Shown here piece by piece: positions 55,153-64,000 of a stretch of 64,000 bases of DNA (position 1 is the stretch's first letter; the number at the start of each line of letters is the position of its first letter). A model generated the notes under the pieces. It saw nothing but the letters and a program-made list of their open reading frames with translations. It was not told the origin of the DNA and searched no databases. This DNA is from Platerodrilus igneus (taxonomy: Eukaryota > Arthropoda > Insecta > Coleoptera > Lycidae). The stretch covers positions 3,472,001 to 3,536,000 of the forward strand of contig JARFIW010001458.1 in the NCBI GenBank assembly GCA_036346225.1. Direction: 5' to 3'. Position numbers and translations under genes: made by a program.

Positions 55153-56134
55153 GAAAGGATTGTGTCTGTATTATTATTGTAGTCAGTAAAAAATCTTTAA
55201 TGCTGATGTCTGCAGGAAAAAACAAGTAAACTCAGACAGCACGAATGGGACTCTCAACCCTGAAAGCAATTATAATTGATCAACGCAGTAGCTCTTTACT
55301 GGTTTTACAACATTTAACAAATTGTACAGATATCTCGAAAAATTTGCCAAAGACAGACAGACAGATAGGCAGATAGACAGACTGTCTGCACCAATTTTTT
55401 CATTCTCGCTTTTAAAGAATAACAAGTCGTAGTTATTAAATCGCGAAGTCAGTTTATCTGCAAGAAATATATAAACGACAAAATTTATGAAATGCTCCAA
55501 CTTAAAAAAAACTAGAAATAAATCTACTGAAATATATGCTAACGTTGCAATTGGTGGATCTGCTCACGGAGTAAATAATTTTTTCCAGCACTTCTTTTGG
55601 ATTGACTATAAACTACTCAATAATTTTAACCTAACCACTATCATTATTCTTTTCTGACAAGGGTAATTTTAAAAAAGTTTTCATTTTTGATTTGTTCTAT
55701 AGAACACAACTACAACTTGACAATAAAGATTGAGCGATTATCACACACACATCTTGAGTATATATAAAGATATTAAACAACAAGGACAGCAGAAAATTCA
55801 ACCCATGTCATGCAGCTTTTTTTCTTGTCAACGATAGTCTAGTCTAATGCTTCTTCAGCATTTGCATTTCCATAGTTAGGTACTGAAGTCAACTCTTCAA
55901 TTTTAGATCACATGCATTTCTAATTTCAATTGCAAAAAAAATGAAAGCATCTATTTGAAATGCATTTCTAATTTTAATCGCAAAAAAATGAGAGCATCTA
56001 TTCGAAATATGCACTCAGATTAAAAGTCAAAAATTGTTTTACACCGTTCTGTAAACTGAGATTACGTAGTTATTAAATCGGGAGTAATGTGAAATGAAAT
56101 ACACAATGTATTTTTGTTTATTGTAATATATAAA

Positions 56135-56138
<4 letters not shown>

Positions 56139-56178
<40 letters not shown>
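56139..56178. repeat. (TA)n microsatellite (left flank of element G)
   Basis: Alternating TA ending exactly at the TG that starts the G LTR. Confidence 0.95.
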
Positions 56179-56182
<4 letters not shown>

Positions 56183-57940
56183 ATGTAAAGGGGGGGTACA
56201 AGGCTTCTAAGAGTAGATTTGTGTTAAAAAGGGTATATGCCAAACGACATAATTCATATATAAGATCCAGTAATTCAAAAACTATATTTTGCCGTACTTT
56301 ACATATGCTAAAGTATTTACCATTTTAGTTTGAAACGTATGTGCCAAAAGGTAAACAAGATGACTTAATGACGTTGATACAATGCACGGTACTCAAGGTT
56401 TTATACTGAGTTGAAATTTTATAAGCCATTGAAAGTACATTTGCCGTCGGAAAACCGGACGCGTCTACGGATATCTACAATCAACCAAGCGTCCAGGTCT
56501 TGTGTGAATTGTTTTGGCTTTTCATTTAAGTAGAATCAACTTTTGGACGAATTGTAAATTCAAAATTATAAGTGAATAGTAATATCAAAGATATAATTGG
56601 AGAATTGTGAAGTGTTTAGGACCAATGGTAGAAATTAGGATTGTATGTAAAGACTATAGTTAAGGTATTTGTGACACTAGAGAAAAGAAAAGTTGTTATT
56701 GGATAGTTTTATGATTTTAAAATGTGATTAAGTAAGCTAGTTTTGTTATGCTTATTGCCTAGCGAAGTAAATAAGGGGATTGTATTTCAATTTCTTTTAG
56801 TAAAAAGACGTGTTTTGCAAACCTGCGTTAAAGTTGTAAATATTTGGATAAAATAAATGTTTTTTTTGAGTTTAAATAGTATGATTATTGAAGTGAAGGT
56901 ATAAAAGCGACGATAATTGAAGAATATTTAGAGTGTTTATAGTGCGACGGGAAAGTAACGGATATTTAGTTGGATTTGAACGAGATTGGTATTGGAATTG
57001 GAACGATTTTGGTTAAAAGGCAGTAGGAGATTCGAGTGGTTATACAAAGCGACGGCGAAGCAACGACGATATTAATAATTTTGGAGTGATTTGGATAAAG
57101 ATTAACGGCAGTAGGACATAGAGTGGACATTGAAGTATAGCAGGGCATAGATTGAATTGGAACAGGACGGCAGGATAGGTTTGGGATTGACTACGGAAAG
57201 ACGAAAAGATTAATTGGAGCACGGAGAGAGAATACAGGAGAGCAGCAAAGTACAGGGGAAGAATCAACGCAGAAATCAAGGGAACACGGAAGGATTAACG
57301 CAGGGAAGTAAATACTACGGTTTATTCAAAATTCTAAAATTAGGGTAAATTATTTCAGATTTGGGGTCAGCAAAATTAAATTAAGACACCTGGAAGCGAT
57401 ACGCAGGATCATCAGTGATTGTGAATCCTTGTAAAGGCGCGTACGGCGAATAAGAACTTGAGCCAGCAATATTTAAAGAAGGCATCAGCGCTGTATAATT
57501 CAGGTGAGTACCGTGAAATATCTTAAAACGTCAGATAAGTCAGAAATTGTATACATAAATTAATTTGGCACCAAGCAACATTGATCAGTAAAATTTGGCA
57601 TATACAGTAAATAATTCCATATAAAAAGTGGTAAAACAAACGAGTGTGCAGTTTGGTTGGGCAGTGCACATCTACTCACGATTGAACCCACGGTGAGTAG
57701 GTGAACGCCCTGAGATAAGGGTTTCATATAGTCGAGGCATAAAATATAGTAAACAGTTAAATAGATAACCAACCAAACTTTACTAAAACACATCATATAG
57801 GAATCATTCATTGAATACTAAAATTAGGGGCGACGACAAAAGTCGTGTATCAGAATTTATAAATAAATAAAAATTAAATTATATCTATAAAAGAAATAAA
57901 TATTAGGGCGGAGGGGTGGAGTAATAAAACCTGTATAAGA
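56179..57940 (+). repeat. 5' LTR of element G
   Basis: 1762 bp. Contains a strong splice donor TTCAG/GTGAGTACC at 57503/57504. Antisense open frames (57040-57279, 57560-57811) occur in both LTRs and have no motif. Confidence 0.92.
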
Positions 57941-57943
57941 AGG

Positions 57944-57966
57944 TGGCGCCCAACGTGGGGCTCGAA
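57944..57966 (+). promoter_or_regulatory. tRNA-Lys(CUU) primer-binding site of element G
   Basis: TGGCGCCCAACGTGGGGC then TCGAA, three bases after the LTR. It is complementary to the 3' end of insect tRNA-Lys(CUU) for 18 bases, and the match continues through the TTCGA of the T loop. It is the best-preserved site in the window and the reference for the degenerate units elsewhere. Confidence 0.88.
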
Positions 57967-58036
57967 AAAAAAGCTAGAAAAGTATTAGAGTGAAAGATAG
58001 TAGGATACGGGATCCTGAGATTAGGTGGGGCCCGTA

Positions 58037-58058
58037 GTTTTTCTTTATTATTTTACAG
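58037..58058 (+). promoter_or_regulatory. Putative 3' splice site before G gag
   Basis: TTTTTCTTTATTATTTTACAG is a pyrimidine-rich run followed by AG, 29 bases upstream of the gag ATG. With the donor at 57503 in the LTR it would define a ~555 base intron containing the primer-binding site. Confidence 0.45.
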
Positions 58059-58087
58059 AAAAGGAGGTCAAAACTAAGAAAGCAGAG

Positions 58088-59980
58088 ATGACGGACGCGG
58101 ACACGAAAAGGATCACGAGATCGGGACGGATATACAGAGTTGAAATGGAATTAGGGACACATGACATGGAGCTAGACGCAGGGGGAGACATACAGGAGAT
58201 GGACGTGAGGCAGACAGAGCCGGAGGTGACAGGCATGGACACGGACCAGGCGACGGTACCGGAGGTCGAGGTAACACAAACCGCTGGAACCCAGGACATA
58301 ATGCGATTCCTGATGAGTTGGAAAGACGAAATTAAAAAGGATTTAACAAACCAAATGGAGACTTCACGTAAGGAACAAAAAGAGACAAACGCGGAACTAC
58401 AAACGAAGTTGACAAACAAAATTACAGATGCACAGACGGAACAAAAAGAGGCAAATGCGGCGTTAACTATAAAAATTACAGGATCACATACGGAACTGAC
58501 GGATAAAATTTCAGAGACACATGCGGAACTAAAAACCGTGAAAACAGAGCTGACGGATAAAATTTCAGATTCACATAACGAATTGAGGAACGAGTTTAGG
58601 ACGGCGCACGCGGAACTGACGGCAAAAATGAACTACACGCAGGACTATCTACTAACACAAATACAAATTGTAAAGGACGACATGCGGACAGAGGTACAAC
58701 AACAAGTAGACAGGGTTGACGACAAGATGGAGAACACACGGGCACAGTTTCAGGGAGACTTGAACGCGACACGGACGGACCTAAGAACGGAAATTAAGAA
58801 ACGTGTGGATACTGTAGAAGAGACGATGATTAGCGGGTTTTCGACACTAAATACGGAAATACAGACATGTGACAAAAGACATACGACACACTACCGAAAT
58901 TTAGGACAGACGTTAGAGACACTACAAAATGAAAATGTAAACGTTAGGACGCAACTGGACGAAAAACTTGACGACAAAGTTACGGTATTGGAAAATAGGG
59001 TCGGACAGGAAGTTAGACAGATACAGGACAAGTTGGACGAACTAGAAAGAAGGCGCGTTGGACTGGACTATGGACAGCACGTTAGATTAAACCGGGACGC
59101 ATTACCGAAGTTTGAGGGACGAAGGACAGAACAGCCCATGGGATTTTTAGACCGACTAGACGAAATCGTAGGGACTGAAAATGAGAGAACAAAACTACAG
59201 ATCGTGGGGGTGACTTTGACGGGCAACGCCGAAAAATGGCATAATATCATCCGCCGACAATACGACACGTACGCTGATTTTAGACGACTTTTTATAGAGC
59301 AATTTTGGAGCAATACACACCAGACTGACACACGGACGAATTTAATTACCGGACATTACAGCAGGACTCACGGCACACGCGAAGAATACGCGATTGACAA
59401 GTTTAATCAGGCACAACACTTGACTCCAAAATTGGGCGAGGACGACATTGTACTACTACTAGCAGGACATATGGAACCGGAAGTTACAAAGGTGGTAGTG
59501 GTACAGAACGTCAAGACATTGAGGGAATTTTTAGGGGTAATGAGGAACTTTGATTTAGCGACAGCACTGGAGGCGAAAACGCGGACAAACTATTGGGAGC
59601 AAAACAGGGGTTATAGGGAAGACAGCCGACGACAACCGTACCACGAACACCGACCTAATTACAGACAGGACAATTTCAACCACGGACATCGGAATCAATG
59701 GGGACACGAAGGACATAGACGACCGTATTACAATAGGGATCACAGGGAAAATGAATACAATGGACAAAACAGATACCAGCACGGCAACAACGAGGGTGAC
59801 GACCGGATTACTGGGGGCGGAATACACAATGGAAACAGCCGGACGGACAGGGACGTAAACGTCCAGCATATGACGACGAGCGCGATGACAACGGACCCAG
59901 ATAGGATTGAGGTGGTGCAGATTCACGAGGCGCCACAGGAACAAAAAAAAACGCGAAATTTTGGACGACCAACCGCTTAG
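58088..59980 (+). CDS. Element G gag (630 residues, intact)
   Basis: Start set at the first ATG, 58088 (MTDADTKRITRSGRIYRVEM); the frame is open further up but without ATG. Residues ~70-330 are strongly coiled-coil with imperfect ~20-residue repeats (AELTDKIS..., TELTDKISDSHNELRNEF). Residues ~335-500 are the capsid-like part (LPKFEGRRTEQPMGFLDRLD, GNAEKWHNIIRRQYDTYADF, GHYSRTHGTREEYAIDKFNQ). The C-terminus is Arg/His/Asn/Gly-rich (RPNYRQDNFNHGHRNQWGHE) with no CCHC knuckle, presumably the RNA-binding tail. It is the longest open frame of the window and fully open, so it may still be expressed as particle protein. Confidence 0.9.
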   Translation: MTDADTKRITRSGRIYRVEMELGTHDMELDAGGDIQEMDVRQTEPEVTGMDTDQATVPEVEVTQTAGTQDIMRFLMSWKDEIKKDLTNQMETSRKEQKETNAELQTKLTNKITDAQTEQKEANAALTIKITGSHTELTDKISETHAELKTVKTELTDKISDSHNELRNEFRTAHAELTAKMNYTQDYLLTQIQIVKDDMRTEVQQQVDRVDDKMENTRAQFQGDLNATRTDLRTEIKKRVDTVEETMISGFSTLNTEIQTCDKRHTTHYRNLGQTLETLQNENVNVRTQLDEKLDDKVTVLENRVGQEVRQIQDKLDELERRRVGLDYGQHVRLNRDALPKFEGRRTEQPMGFLDRLDEIVGTENERTKLQIVGVTLTGNAEKWHNIIRRQYDTYADFRRLFIEQFWSNTHQTDTRTNLITGHYSRTHGTREEYAIDKFNQAQHLTPKLGEDDIVLLLAGHMEPEVTKVVVVQNVKTLREFLGVMRNFDLATALEAKTRTNYWEQNRGYREDSRRQPYHEHRPNYRQDNFNHGHRNQWGHEGHRRPYYNRDHRENEYNGQNRYQHGNNEGDDRITGGGIHNGNSRTDRDVNVQHMTTSAMTTDPDRIEVVQIHEAPQEQKKTRNFGRPTA

Positions 59981-59994
59981 GGATAAATGTCGAC

Positions 59995-60837
59995 GTGTGT
60001 TATAGTATAAGGGATTTATTGTTAAATAGTTATATCTTTAATAAAAAGAATTTGTTGTTTATAAATATTAGTTTAAGGGATTGTTTATATGTTGCTTTAG
60101 TTGATAGTGGTTCACAGTTGTCGCTGGTAAATGAGAATGTGGTAGTAAAACATGAAGAATTTTTAAAGGGACGAATAGGAACAATTGATGGGGTTAACTT
60201 ATGGTCAGCGATGAACAAAAAGCTAACGACGATTTATAGTGTTATCCGTGTACCGATATACATAGGGAATAAAGAAGCAGGAGATGCAGAGTTTTTAATT
60301 ACAAAAGGGTTGCAGTTAGATTTCATATTAGGAATGGATTTTATAGAGGATTTTGGGTTGAATATAGATGGAAAGGATAGGTCAATTAGGATATTTGATA
60401 AAGATAGGTTATGGGTGGTGCCTACGGTTAGTTCAGAATATAGGAATGGAAATGATATAGATAGTACAGGATTAGGAATGATAAAAGAGGATAATTATGG
60501 ACGGATTGAAGTGAGATTATGTAATATGTTTGCGAGATTAATTAATGATGAACAGATAGGGAAAGTGAGTAAGGAAATTAAGGTGAAGCTAGAGGAATTG
60601 TTTAATAAATATATAGGCTTGTTTAATGAAGAGCCAAGATTTGCGAGGCGGTATATGCATAAGTTGGAGGTCACGGAAGACAACGGGTTTAATACAAGGG
60701 TGTATCCAATTCCGTTTGCCATAAGAAATAGGGTTAAAGCCGAGATAAAGAAAATGTTAAAAGAAGGTATTATCGAACCAGCGAAAACTCCATATGTGAG
60801 CCCGGATAGCTCAGTCGAAGAGGGTTTAGTAGGATAA
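59995..60837 (+). CDS. Element G protease and truncated reverse transcriptase
   Basis: A 280-residue frame in a different phase from gag, beginning just after the gag stop. LYVALVDSGSQLSLVNENVV holds the aspartic protease site, and LDFILGMDFIEDFGLNI is its second block. RYMHKLEVTEDNGFNTRVYP, AEIKKMLKEGIIEPAKTPYV and SP are the start of reverse transcriptase. Similarity then stops at PDSSVEEGLVG and a stop codon; these last codons are written by an exact 18-base piece of tRNA-Lys (60800-60817). The catalytic core of RT, RNase H and integrase are absent. Confidence 0.88.
   Translation: MCYSIRDLLLNSYIFNKKNLLFINISLRDCLYVALVDSGSQLSLVNENVVVKHEEFLKGRIGTIDGVNLWSAMNKKLTTIYSVIRVPIYIGNKEAGDAEFLITKGLQLDFILGMDFIEDFGLNIDGKDRSIRIFDKDRLWVVPTVSSEYRNGNDIDSTGLGMIKEDNYGRIEVRLCNMFARLINDEQIGKVSKEIKVKLEELFNKYIGLFNEEPRFARRYMHKLEVTEDNGFNTRVYPIPFAIRNRVKAEIKKMLKEGIIEPAKTPYVSPDSSVEEGLVG
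60800..60817 (+). other. 18-base identity to the 5' end of tRNA-Lys(UUU) at the pol deletion joint
   Basis: GCCCGGATAGCTCAGTCG equals the first 18 bases of the conserved animal tRNA-Lys(UUU). It starts exactly where reverse transcriptase homology ends. The following bases (AAGAGGGTTTAG) no longer match a tRNA, so this is a fragment, not a gene. Confidence 0.8.
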
Positions 60838-61062
60838 TTTATTATGTAGTTTATGCAACGGAAAGTTTAGTTTTTGTTTATAGTATAGGTTAGTATATAG
60901 CGTAGTAAGATAGACGTGAGAGAAAGGCAAATAGGGGTTGAATAATTAATATGTAAAAATGCGGGGGGATGATTTTAAATAAAAATTAGAAATTTTTGCA
61001 CACCAGGGGAAGAGAAAAAAACATACGAAATTTCCAATTTCATTAAAAATCAGTGGGGCCAA
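60838..61062 (+). other. Element G 3' non-coding region
   Basis: Follows the truncated pol. It has no open frame. CAGTGGGGCCAA right before the 3' LTR is the likely polypurine tract. Confidence 0.6.
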
Positions 61063-62825
61063 TGTTATGTAAAGGGGGGTACAAGGCTTCTAAGAGTAGA
61101 TTTGTGTTAAAAAGGGTATATGCCAAACGACATAATTTATATATAAGATCCAGTAATTCAAAAACTATATTTTGCCGTACTTTACATATGCTAAAGTATT
61201 TACCATTTTAGTTTGAAACGTATGTGCCAAAAGGTAAACAAGCTGACTTAATGACGTTGATACAATGCACGGTACTCAAGGTTTTATACTGAGTTGAAAT
61301 TTTATAAGCCATTGAAAGTACATTTGCCGTCGGAAAACCGGACGCGTCTACGGATATCTACAATTAACCAAGCGTCCAGGTCTTGTGTGAATTGCTTTGG
61401 CTTTTCATTTAAGTAGAATCAACTTTTGGACGAATTGTAAATTCAAAATTATAAGTGAATAGTAATATCAAAGATATAATTGGAGAATTGTGAAGTGTTT
61501 AGGACCAATGGTAGAAATTAGGATTGTATGTAAAGACTATAGTTAAGGTATTTGTGACACTAGAGAAAAGAAAAGTTGTTATTGGATAGCTTTATGATTT
61601 TAAAATGTGATTAAGTAAGCTAGTTTTGTTATGCTTATTGCCTAGCGAAGTAAATAAGGGGATTCTATTTCGATTTCTTTTAGTAAAAAGACGTGTTTTG
61701 CAAACCTGCGTTAAAGTTGTAAATATTTGGATAAAATAAATGTTTTTTTTTTGAGTTTAAATAGTATGATTATTGAAGTGAAGGTATAAAAGCGACGATA
61801 ATTGAAGAATATTTAGAGTGTTTATAGTGCGACGGGAAAGTAACGGATATTTAGTTGGATTTGAACGAGATTGGTATTGGAATTGGAACGATTTTGGTTA
61901 AAAGGCAGTAGGAGATTCAAGTGGTTATACAAAGCGACGGCGAAGCAACGACGATATTAATAATTTTGGAGTGATTTGGATAAAGATTAACGGCAGTAGG
62001 ACATAGAGTGGACATTGAAGTATAGCAGGGCATAGATTGAATTGGAACAGGACGGCAGGATAGGTTTGGGATTGACTACGGAAAGACGAAAAGATTAATT
62101 GGAGCACGGAGAGAGAATACAGGAGAGCAGCAAAGTACAGGGGAAGAATCAACGCAGAAATCAAGGGAACACGGAAGGATTAACGCAGGGGAAGTAAATA
62201 CTACGGTTTATTCAAAATTCTAAAATTAGGGTAAATTATTTCAGATTTGGGGTCAGCAAAATTAAATTAAGACACCTGGAAGCGATACGCAGGATCATCA
62301 GTGATTGTGAATCCTTGTAAAGGCGCGTACGGCGAATAAGAACTTGAGCCAGCAACATTTAAAGAAGGCATCAGCGCTGTATAATTCAGGTGAGTACCGT
62401 GAAATATCTTAAAACGTCAGATAAGTCAGAAATTGTGTAGATAAATTAATTTGGCACCAAGCAACATTGATCAGTAAAATTTGGCATATACAGTAAATAA
62501 TTCCATATAAAAAGTGGTAAAACAAACGAGTGTGCAGTTTGGTTGGGCAGTGCACATCTACTCACGATTGAACCCACGGTGAGTAGGTGAACGCCCTGAG
62601 ATAAGGTTTTATATAGTCGAGGCATAAAATATAGTAAACAGTTAAATAGATAACCAACCAAACTTTGCTAAAACACATCATATAGGAATCATTCATTGAA
62701 TACTCAAATTAGGGGCGACGACAAAAGTCGTGTATCAGAATTTATAAATAAATAAAAATTAAATTATATCTATAAAAAAAATAAATATTAGGGCGGAGGG
62801 GTGGAGTAATAAAACCTGTATAAGA
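61063..62825 (+). repeat. 3' LTR of element G
   Basis: 1763 bp, partner of 56179-57940 with only scattered single-base differences. Confidence 0.92.
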
Positions 62826-62853
62826 ATATATATATATATATATATATATATAT
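62826..62853. repeat. (TA)n microsatellite (right flank of element G)
   Basis: Alternating TA directly after the G LTR end. Confidence 0.95.
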
Positions 62854-62855
62854 TG

Positions 62856-63840
62856 CTATGCTCCCTAAATTATTTGCGCCCCATCGTTTGGGCGACCATA
62901 TTTATAATTGCTATGTATAAACAAGAATTGGAATTATCGTTCTCCGACGTTGGGCTGTTTTATTAATATTGCTATAAACTCCCTCCAGGACTTAACTGGA
63001 TTTTATCTTGAACCAACCTTGTCGACCAATAACAAAATTTGATATGTTACCGCCTTACTCGTTATCAACCTCGTATTCAACTTATAGCTCCTCCTTGGTT
63101 GTTTAAATTATCAAATCACTCCCATTAACTTTATCTTATGACCTCGACTAGCATTTATTTGGAATTATAAAATTCAGTTAATTCAATGAAACAAATATTA
63201 TGAACAGTTTTTGTAAATTATTTAAAATACACTTTTCAATTAATTAATTTTGTAAATCTCCTTTATCAAAAATCATATACCTTTTTAATCAAACCCAAAG
63301 TCACCAAAAAAACCTATTATTTTTATAAAAAAAGAAGTGTGGAACGTTCAAAACCTCTTATCTTATGACGCACTTTATACGTATGCAAGTCCTCTTTTTG
63401 TTGACTTTTCACATTCATTTATATTAAGCATATTCAATATTCAAATAAACAATATAGAAAAATAATGTCTTATAACTAAAAATCTGACCTGGTCTATGTT
63501 CTTCGCATTGACGCATCCATAATCAGCTAGTATTTCCCATGCATTAAGCCATCCATTTGAATAAAAATTATGTTCCCCAATTTAGGATTATTACATGCCC
63601 ATTTGAAATATTGTCTATCCACACGCTTGAACCATTGCATTTAAATTATTGCCATCACCCTCTGGACTAACATTATTAACTTATACTTATGCTCCCCAAT
63701 TTATTGTCATCTCATTCAGACTTATTACTTCTTATCAATTTCCCCAAACTTAGAATTGGATTATCATCCTCCGGACTCGGAATTGTATTATTCTCCCCGA
63801 CTTCAGAACTTGTATTATTATTCTCCCAGGACTCAGAAGC
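62856..63840 (-). repeat. Leader-like iterated units, minus strand (element L)
   Basis: Near the TA tract the minus strand has CAGCCCAACGTCGGAGAACG and GGTCGCCCAAACGATGGGGC, both resembling the tRNA-Lys primer site. From 63570 to 63840 a degenerate ~30-40 base unit recurs on the minus strand, such as AGTCCTGGGAGAATAATAAT, AAGTCGGGGAGAATAATACA and GAGTCCGGAGGATGATAATC. It probably is the leader of another minus-strand LTR element whose LTR would lie at or beyond 64000. No gene was seen in 62856-64000. Confidence 0.4.
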
Positions 63841-64000
63841 CCTATTATTATGTTTTAGTTTAAATAAATTCCCTAAAATCTACTTACGTTTAATCGGCAA
63901 TCGTAATTTTCATCTTAGTCGCACTTATACAATTTTTCACTTTAAATTATTACGTATCTTACTTTGTCTCAGAGTGGCGCACCTCGGCCTTTGTTGAGTT

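Larger units (their letters stand above)
53635..56085 (+). repeat. Third, rearranged copy of the Polinton terminal repeat
   Basis: It starts with a foldback palindrome (arms TAAGGCCGATCTTAATTCAA... and ...GGACCGGCCTTA, 53635-53721), has subrepeats to about 54300, then the small TIR gene (54429-54929) ending in the left-type inner sequence TTTTACAATGTTAGCC (54964-54979). It then jumps to a second C-terminal piece of the same gene (54980-55152) followed by the right-type inner sequence (55165-55540). TAGTTATTAAATCGGGAG at about 56065 is the last recognisable TIR-like word. Confidence 0.8.
56179..62825 (+). mobile_element. Gypsy-type LTR retrotransposon G, young, gag intact, pol truncated
   Basis: LTRs at 56179-57940 and 61063-62825 are near-identical by eye. 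Between them are the primer site, an intact gag, protease, the first part of reverse transcriptase, and 225 bp of non-coding DNA ending in a GGGGCC purine-rich tract. Both flanks are (TA)n, so the target was a TA microsatellite and the short duplication cannot be read. The LTR starts TGTTATG and ends TATAAGA, not the usual CA. The combination of intact gag and missing pol suggests a non-autonomous gag-only family. Confidence 0.92.

Noticed and set aside
57040..57811. Antisense open frames repeated at 61925-62661
   Set aside because: Duplicated by the G LTRs; antisense, no motif, no conservation beyond LTR identity.
60800..60872. A complete tRNA-Lys gene
   Set aside because: Only the first 18 bases match; the D-arm closing strand, anticodon arm and T-arm are not present downstream.
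1..64000. Host protein-coding genes with introns
   Set aside because: No exon-like open frames with non-transposon motifs were found; every recognisable protein belongs to a mobile element.

Overview
The window is eukaryotic and almost certainly insect (arthropod) intergenic DNA. It is AT-rich, contains no recognisable host gene, and is packed with mobile elements typical of insects: Ty3/Gypsy LTR retrotransposons, an R1-clade-like non-LTR element, mariner-type DNA transposons and a Maverick/Polinton. Long (TA)n tracts recur, several of them exactly at element edges. No rRNA, complete tRNA or CRISPR was seen. The species cannot be told from the sequence.

Left part (1-10.5 kb): a broken mariner-type transposase on the minus strand (1.9-2.6 kb) that runs into a tRNA-like stretch, a possible small MITE, a probable minus-strand LTR plus leader (4.4-6.6 kb), and a 2.4 kb DD41D mariner with unusually long (~490 bp) terminal inverted repeats inserted in a (TA)n tract (6.6-9.0 kb). 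A possible solo LTR follows.

10.8-22.0 kb: a decayed Polinton with both terminal inverted repeats. Each repeat begins with an ~87 bp foldback palindrome and encodes a small conserved protein. Inside, on the minus strand, are an integrase, a structural-type protein and the packaging ATPase. On the plus strand are a phospholipase-A2-like protein, an adenain-like protease, the penton-type minor capsid protein and the start of the major capsid protein. Protein-primed DNA polymerase B is missing. A gag-bearing Gypsy fragment is inserted in the middle (16.7-18.8 kb). A third, rearranged copy of the Polinton end lies at 53.6-56.1 kb.

22.1-29.5 kb: Gypsy element A (minus strand), with 1.84 kb LTRs and a 4 bp target-site duplication, internally deleted. 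31.3-32.6 kb: leader and gag remnant of another Gypsy element (J).

33.8-49.7 kb: a three-level nest. Gypsy element B (plus strand, TSD GAAT) has Gypsy element D (minus strand, TSD ATAAT) inserted in its 5' LTR. D carries a 5'-truncated R1-clade-like non-LTR element E (TSD TTTTGAGTG) inserted in its integrase gene. 50.5-53.0 kb: element C, a decayed relative of A and B.

56.2-62.8 kb: Gypsy element G, apparently young, with near-identical 1.76 kb LTRs, an intact 630-residue gag, and a pol cut off early in reverse transcriptase at an 18-base perfect match to the 5' end of tRNA-Lys.

Recurring themes that ordinary annotation would miss: (1) tRNA-Lys primer-binding-site-like units are iterated in the leaders of several of these LTR elements; (2) A and C share an array of conserved hairpins in place of the reverse transcriptase region; (3) G has a possible leader intron that would remove the primer-binding site; (4) A, B, C and G all lack a complete reverse transcriptase, so the gag-type families here look non-autonomous.
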